The notes under the pieces: model-generated | What the model was told of the DNA's origin: nothing | Seen by the model: only the letters and a program-made list of their open reading frames with translations | Database searches by the model: none | In this document: one piece after another, positions 60,243-64,000 of the stretch | How the letters are laid out: each line of letters opens with the position of its first letter | Position numbering within the stretch: the first letter of the stretch is position 1 | Position numbers and translations under genes: made by a program | Assembly: GCF_003688895.1 (NCBI RefSeq) | Contig: NZ_REFV01000009.1 | Coordinates: 82,447-146,446 of the forward strand | DNA length: 64,000 nucleotides | Source: Dokdonia sinensis | Lineage (GTDB): Bacteria > Bacteroidota > Bacteroidia > Flavobacteriales > Flavobacteriaceae | Direction: 5' to 3'

Positions 60243-60818
60243 ATGAAAAAGTACATCACCTACATCAGTATAGTAATCGCATTTACTACGTCCAGAATAA
60301 CATTAGGACAAGAAGATGCACTTGCAAATATTACTGAACAAGATCTAGAATATCTTGCTTCTAAAGAAGACGAAGCGGTAGCATATATGGAGTATTTAAA
60401 AACTCCAGGTGTAAAAATTGAAGGTCAGGAAATGATATTTAATAAAGAAGCGCAACGATTGCTGTCTAACGAATCATATAGGACCCAAGTATATCCAGCG
60501 ACCTATTCCTTTGCACACGTAAAGGCGAGCCTCTCTGTAAATGATTTCCACAAGGCCTTCTGGCAAATGATAAATCTATATCCAGATCACAAGGAGGATG
60601 TTGTGCGCTTTATCTACGCCTACGACTCGGTATTTCCTACGGATGAGGTGCTTATTGCATCATTTTATACCTATGGTTTCTTTGATCCAAAAATCACCAA
60701 ACTAGACGGAGGGAAACCCAACGTTTATCGTCCAGATATCTTTGAGGAATACCTGAGACGTACACGGGAGATCATAACGTATATCGAATATTTCAGGAAA
60801 GAAGCAAAGGAGGGGTAG
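60243..60818 (+). CDS. Secreted protein of unknown function, last gene of the fibre operon
   Basis: 191 residues. Signal peptide (to about 22, ITLGQ), then a helical protein (LEYLASKEDEAVAYMEYLKTPG..., DFHKAFWQMINLYPDHKEDVVRFIYAYDS, DIFEEYLRRTREIITYIEYF). It begins 5 bp after the second fibre gene and so is likely co-transcribed and exported with it. No Cys, no TPR signature that I can confirm, and no T9SS domain. Perhaps a periplasmic or surface helper for the fibres. Unknown family. A terminator follows at 60884-60912. Confidence 0.7.
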   Translation: MKKYITYISIVIAFTTSRITLGQEDALANITEQDLEYLASKEDEAVAYMEYLKTPGVKIEGQEMIFNKEAQRLLSNESYRTQVYPATYSFAHVKASLSVNDFHKAFWQMINLYPDHKEDVVRFIYAYDSVFPTDEVLIASFYTYGFFDPKITKLDGGKPNVYRPDIFEEYLRRTREIITYIEYFRKEAKEG

Positions 60819-60883
60819 TAACGTTTTCTTAGATTGCCTAGATAGAATTGAACATTCTAAATGATTAAGTATTCAGTCAGAGG

Positions 60884-60912
60884 AGCTCCTTAAATGGAGC
60901 TTTTCTTTTTTA
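60884..60912 (+). terminator. Terminator after the fibre operon
   Basis: Stem AGCTCC/GGAGCT (60884-60889 with 60896-60901) with loop TTAAAT, then a T-rich run that leads straight into the exact palindrome at 60913. Confidence 0.8.
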
Positions 60913-60928
60913 CGCTTTCGCGAAAGCG
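60913..60928. repeat. 16-bp palindrome, exact copy 11
   Basis: Intergenic, directly after the T run of the fibre-operon terminator; symmetry extends to TACGC...GCGTA. Confidence 0.9.
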
Positions 60929-60993
60929 TAACCTCAATAATCATTCATCATTACTTGTATGCTACAATAAACCAGATACATGCATACCCACAT

Positions 60994-61050
60994 CAAGTTT
61001 AGAACTTAAGTTTAGAAAGTCAAAAACCTTATCTTTAAGACTTAAACTTG
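60994..61050 (+). promoter_or_regulatory. Repeated AAGTTTAGA/CTTAAACTT operator-like sequence before the third kinase gene
   Basis: AAGTTTAGA occurs at 60995-61003 and 61008-61016, and the inverse CTTAAACTT at 61041-61049, around a -7-like box TATCTTTA (61030-61037). The layout fits a regulated promoter about 8-20 bp before the GTG start at 61058. No TACGTA boxes occur here. Confidence 0.45.
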
Positions 61051-61057
61051 TTCCCCT

Positions 61058-63085
61058 GTGAAAGCATATTACCTACTGTTCTTAAGTTTGCTCTGTATTA
61101 CTTCGCTCATAGCTCAGGAATCAGGAAATAAGAGGATTATACTCATCGAGAGCCTAGGGCAAAAAGCAAATAGTACCACTGGTTCTGAAAGGTTGGTATG
61201 GCTAGACAGTTTAAGTAATGTCACTAAGTTTAAAAAAGAATTTAATTATGATTCCATACTTCAAGTAACCATTGCCCACGCTATTAAAATCGATTCTATA
61301 GACATTGCTGCTTACCATACTTCAGATAGGATCAACTATCACAATAACTGGCTGAACAAGCCAGAAATTGGACTAGCGATTTTTGAAAAATTTCACGAGA
61401 CGTATAAGTATAGAATAAGCCCAGAACGTGCTGCAACCTTGTTCATAGATGGAGGAGATAGTTATGATTTTTCAGGGCAAAAGGAAGAGGCAATAAAAAA
61501 ATATGATAGCGCCATAGCAAAGGCATCGCTAGTAAAAAATGAAAGGCTCAAAGCAATTGCAATGACCTATAAGGGTTATGTGCTCTCAGATCTAGGTTTT
61601 TTTGCCGAAGCATCTATAAATTATCAGGAAGCGGCCAAAGTATTTAAGGTTTTAAAAGACACCACACGAATCATAGGTCTCAAGAATTCACTCTCCATCT
61701 TATATAGTCAGAATAACTTTTTTGAAGAAGCAGCCGGTGAGCGGGCAGAAGGTATGGCTCTGGCTGATAAGGCTGGACGCTACGATCAGTTGGTTTCTTT
61801 CTATTTTAACGCTGCAACAGATTTGAAAAAGCAAGGCAAACATGCTGATCAAATAGAAAGTCTTAAAAAAGGCTATGAAACCTCCATAAGAACAGAGCGC
61901 ATACAAATATATGAACCTATCTTTCTTTCTGGTCTGGCAGTGGCTTATGCTCAAATAGATAGTTTAAAAACGGCAAAAAACTATCTGTCCAAATTAGAGA
62001 ATACTTCTCCTGACTACACAACAGGTCAAAATGAAAAAAATTACAAGCAAGCTTTAAAAAATATTGCCTACGCCGAAGAGGATTATACAAATGCCTTACG
62101 TTTTGGAATACAACATCTTGAGCTCGAAAAAGAGGGGCAGTCCTATGAAGAAATACAAGATGCTGAGGAATTTATGGCAACTGTTTATGAAAGTATGGGT
62201 GCACCAGAAAAGGCCTACGGACACTACAAAAGATACGCGACACTGCGCGACTCTGTAAGTAGTATCCAGAAGGTTAAGGCACTCACGTATTATCAGACAT
62301 TATACGAAACAGAAAAACGCGATGCCCGAATCGCCGAACAACAGAAGGATATCGCTTTGCTCGATGCAAAAAATGAACTGCAAAAACAGTGGATTTTGTT
62401 TGGAGGCTTAGGATTGCTTAGTATTTTTGGACTCGTCATTTTAGCACGATCACGCAATAACGCACGCAGGCGTTCTCAACGTCAAGAAAAATTCACCCAA
62501 GAACTTATTACCGCTCAGGAAGAGGAGCGCATTAGAGTAGCCAGAGAATTGCACGATGGAGTAGGCCAAAAATTAATGTTGCTCACCCGCCGCACAAAAG
62601 AGACGGGAGACACATCTATGGAAGATCTTGCAAGTAGCACGCTTAATGAGCTTAGAGATGTCTCACGAGGACTTCACCCAGCAGTTTTAGAAAGACTGGG
62701 CTTCACAAAAGCAGTAGAGAAGCTCATTAATGAAGTAGATGCGAGCACGACTATTTTTTTTACAAACGAGATTGATAATATAGATGATCAAATAACGTCG
62801 CAAGCGGCGTTGCACTTATATAGAATAGTGCAAGAAGTGCTTAACAATATGGTAAAGCACTCTGAAGCAAAAGCCGCATCTATCCAGATTGAAAAAGCCA
62901 CTAAGGAAATACACGCGAAGATGAGTGATAATGGCAAGGGCTTTACACTAGATTTTAAAAAGGATTATGGTGGTAGTTTAGGAATGAAAACGCTACAAGA
63001 AAGGGCAAAAATTTTAAAGTCCAGAATTGAAATAGAGAGTAAGCCACAAGGAGGAACATCAATATCTTTAATTATCCCAATATGA
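61058..63085 (+). CDS. Sensor histidine kinase with periplasmic TPR repeats (third pair)
   Basis: 675 residues from GTG 61058 (MKAYYLLFLSLLCITSLIAQ, signal peptide). The periplasmic half (about 25-430) is made of TPR-like helix pairs (KEEAIKKYDSAIAKA, GFFAEASINYQEAAKVFKVL, YAEEDYTNALRFGIQHLEL, GAPEKAYGHYKRYATL), then a short coiled coil, a transmembrane helix (about 445-465, WILFGGLGLLSIFGLVILA), HisKA_3 with His in ARELHDGVGQK (about 496) and an HATPase (VKHSEAKA, DNGKGFT, LGMKTLQERA). This sensor type differs from the two propeller kinases of the same cluster. Overlaps the response regulator by four bases (ATGA). Confidence 0.9.
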   Translation: MKAYYLLFLSLLCITSLIAQESGNKRIILIESLGQKANSTTGSERLVWLDSLSNVTKFKKEFNYDSILQVTIAHAIKIDSIDIAAYHTSDRINYHNNWLNKPEIGLAIFEKFHETYKYRISPERAATLFIDGGDSYDFSGQKEEAIKKYDSAIAKASLVKNERLKAIAMTYKGYVLSDLGFFAEASINYQEAAKVFKVLKDTTRIIGLKNSLSILYSQNNFFEEAAGERAEGMALADKAGRYDQLVSFYFNAATDLKKQGKHADQIESLKKGYETSIRTERIQIYEPIFLSGLAVAYAQIDSLKTAKNYLSKLENTSPDYTTGQNEKNYKQALKNIAYAEEDYTNALRFGIQHLELEKEGQSYEEIQDAEEFMATVYESMGAPEKAYGHYKRYATLRDSVSSIQKVKALTYYQTLYETEKRDARIAEQQKDIALLDAKNELQKQWILFGGLGLLSIFGLVILARSRNNARRRSQRQEKFTQELITAQEEERIRVARELHDGVGQKLMLLTRRTKETGDTSMEDLASSTLNELRDVSRGLHPAVLERLGFTKAVEKLINEVDASTTIFFTNEIDNIDDQITSQAALHLYRIVQEVLNNMVKHSEAKAASIQIEKATKEIHAKMSDNGKGFTLDFKKDYGGSLGMKTLQERAKILKSRIEIESKPQGGTSISLIIPI

Positions 63086-63732
63086 TTGAAGCTACTGAAG
63101 TAAGTATCTTAATTGCAGACGACCATCCCTTATTGCTTCAAGGATTAGAGCGTGAGTTGATTAATAGTGGTTACATTGTAGTCGCTGTGGCACGTGACGG
63201 TACGCAAGCGCTTAATGCCCTAAGATTACATAGGCCTCACGTGAGTTTGCTGGATATTGATATGCCAGGAATGACAGGTTTTGAAGTTGTTGCTCAAGCT
63301 GTAAAGGAGGGTATTGGAACCAAGCATATTGTGCTTTCATTTCACAAGGAAATCGATTACGTATCACAAGCTAAAATTCTCAATATTAAAGGCTATTTGC
63401 TCAAAGAAGACTCATTTTCTGAAATTGAAAAGTGCATACAGGCGGTTTTAGAAGGAAATACGTATTTCAGCCCGAGTTTTGATAAGGAAGTCCTTTCAGA
63501 TGCTACGGGTGAATTTAAAAAGCTACAATTGTTAACCCCTTCTGAACGCACAATCATAAAACTCATTGCTCAAGAAAAATCTAACCTACAAATCGCTGAG
63601 GAACTTTTTGTCTCCGTGCGTACGGTAGAAAAACATCGCAGTAATATTATTTTAAAGATGGAACTAAAAGGGAACACAAATACTCTTACAAACTGGGCAC
63701 TCACAAATAAGCAAGCGATTTCCAATATCTAG
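63082..63732 (+). CDS. LuxR/FixJ-type response regulator (third pair)
   Basis: 216 residues. Receiver with LIADDHPLL, phospho-acceptor Asp in VSLLDIDMPGMTGFEV (about 57), Lys in GYLLKEDS, and a LuxR/NarL helix-turn-helix (about 150-205, LTPSERTIIKLIAQEKSNLQIAEELFVSVRTVEKHRSNIILKM). It is the most distinct of the three in its recognition helix (RTVEKHRSNI against RTVQKHRxNI). The gene is followed by a region with TACGTA boxes and small RNA candidate D. Confidence 0.92.
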   Translation: MIEATEVSILIADDHPLLLQGLERELINSGYIVVAVARDGTQALNALRLHRPHVSLLDIDMPGMTGFEVVAQAVKEGIGTKHIVLSFHKEIDYVSQAKILNIKGYLLKEDSFSEIEKCIQAVLEGNTYFSPSFDKEVLSDATGEFKKLQLLTPSERTIIKLIAQEKSNLQIAEELFVSVRTVEKHRSNIILKMELKGNTNTLTNWALTNKQAISNI

Positions 63733-63754
63733 AAATATTTTTTCTCCTCATAAT

Positions 63755-63800
63755 TACGTATTACTACGTATTCTAGAAACTTCGTATTTCTTTACATTGC
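63755..63800 (+). promoter_or_regulatory. TACGTA-box promoter of small RNA candidate D
   Basis: TACGTA at 63755 and 63765 (10 bp apart) and a weaker TTCGTA at 63781. The -7 box TACATTGC at 63793-63800 is 28 bp after the second TACGTA. Transcription would start near 63807, after the third response regulator gene. Confidence 0.5.
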
Positions 63801-63806
63801 ATCAAT

Positions 63807-63912
63807 TAGAGAATACACAGGTAATGTGTTGTTTAATATTTCTCATAACAAAATTCAATTGGGGGATTGAATAAAATGAGGCTGTCTGAAAACTATTCGG
63901 ACAGTCTTTTTT
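63807..63912 (+). ncRNA. Candidate small RNA D under a TACGTA promoter
   Basis: TTCAATTGGGGGATTGAA (63854-63871), then the terminator GGCTGTCTGAA/TTCGGACAGTC (63880-63890 with 63896-63906, two G-U pairs) and eight T. The transcript would be about 105 nt with about 47 nt before the first hairpin, and holds no convincing ORF. The remaining 90 bases to the window edge show nothing recognisable. Confidence 0.5.
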
Positions 63913-64000
63913 TATTAAGGGCTATTTCTATTATTCAATCGTAAATGTTTTACAAGTGCTATTTGTTATCAGTTAGTAGTTATCAGTCTGCTTTTAGATA

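Noticed and set aside
53730..60818. Prophage or phage-tail-like contractile system
   Set aside because: Only tail-fibre-like proteins with signal peptides are present; there are no sheath, baseplate, capsid, portal or integrase genes nearby.

Overview
The window looks like a chromosomal segment of a marine Flavobacteriaceae bacterium, probably close to Dokdonia. The sequence evidence is low GC, weak Shine-Dalgarno sequences, promoters of the Bacteroidetes type (-7 box TAnnTTTG), and many secreted proteins that end in type IX secretion (T9SS) sorting domains of the form 'YPNPT...VYDLxGR...G.Y.L'. The genus is an inference from general familiarity. There are no rRNA, tRNA, insertion sequence or CRISPR features that I can support.

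Layout. 1-5.8 kb: the end of an ankyrin-repeat gene, then a minus-strand run of six exported proteins (OmpA-like protein first in transcription order, then two paralogous repeat proteins, two unknown secreted proteins and a lipoprotein). 5.8-10.2 kb: an ECF-like sigma factor overlapping a membrane TPR (anti-sigma-like) gene, convergent with a large periplasmic TPR-CHAT protein. 10.2-31.3 kb: mostly housekeeping or general genes (DnaQ-like exonuclease with a cNMP/CBS/nucleotidyltransferase partner, omega-amidase, ComF, glycyl-tRNA synthetase, exonuclease III, aldo/keto reductase, acyl-CoA dehydrogenase), mixed with surface and secreted proteins (subtilase, T9SS cargo, a large outer-membrane protein, OmpA lipoprotein). 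31.3-37.4 kb: a 758-bp gap without a gene, an AraC regulator, a glycine-rich/C-type-lectin/HYR adhesin, and radA.

37.4-64 kb is the most unusual part. Three hybrid-free sensor kinase / LuxR-type response regulator pairs are interleaved with giant T9SS adhesins (PKD and HYR repeats), an outer-membrane barrel, and two very long tail-fibre-like repeat proteins that end in a peptidase-G2-like domain. Five promoters in this cluster share a precise architecture: two or three TACGTA boxes spaced by one or two helical turns, with one box starting 28-29 bp upstream of a TAnnTT(T/G) -7 box. These promoters lie before a response regulator, two adhesin genes, and two intergenic units that look like small RNAs. 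The RNA-like units share an 18-nt stem-loop, TTCAATTGGGGGATTGAA (six-base stem, G-rich loop), followed by an intrinsic terminator of unrelated sequence; four copies occur, all in this cluster. My working hypothesis is a self-regulating surface-adhesion regulon whose response regulators bind TACGTA and activate adhesins and small RNAs.

Overlaid on everything is a highly iterated 16-bp palindrome, CGCTTTCGCGAAAGCG: 11 exact and about 10 near copies in 64 kb, both between genes and inside genes. Inside genes it is read in three frames (AFAKA, FRES, LSRK), which points to selection or spread at the DNA level rather than a protein motif. In two genes it forms the signal-peptidase cleavage site.
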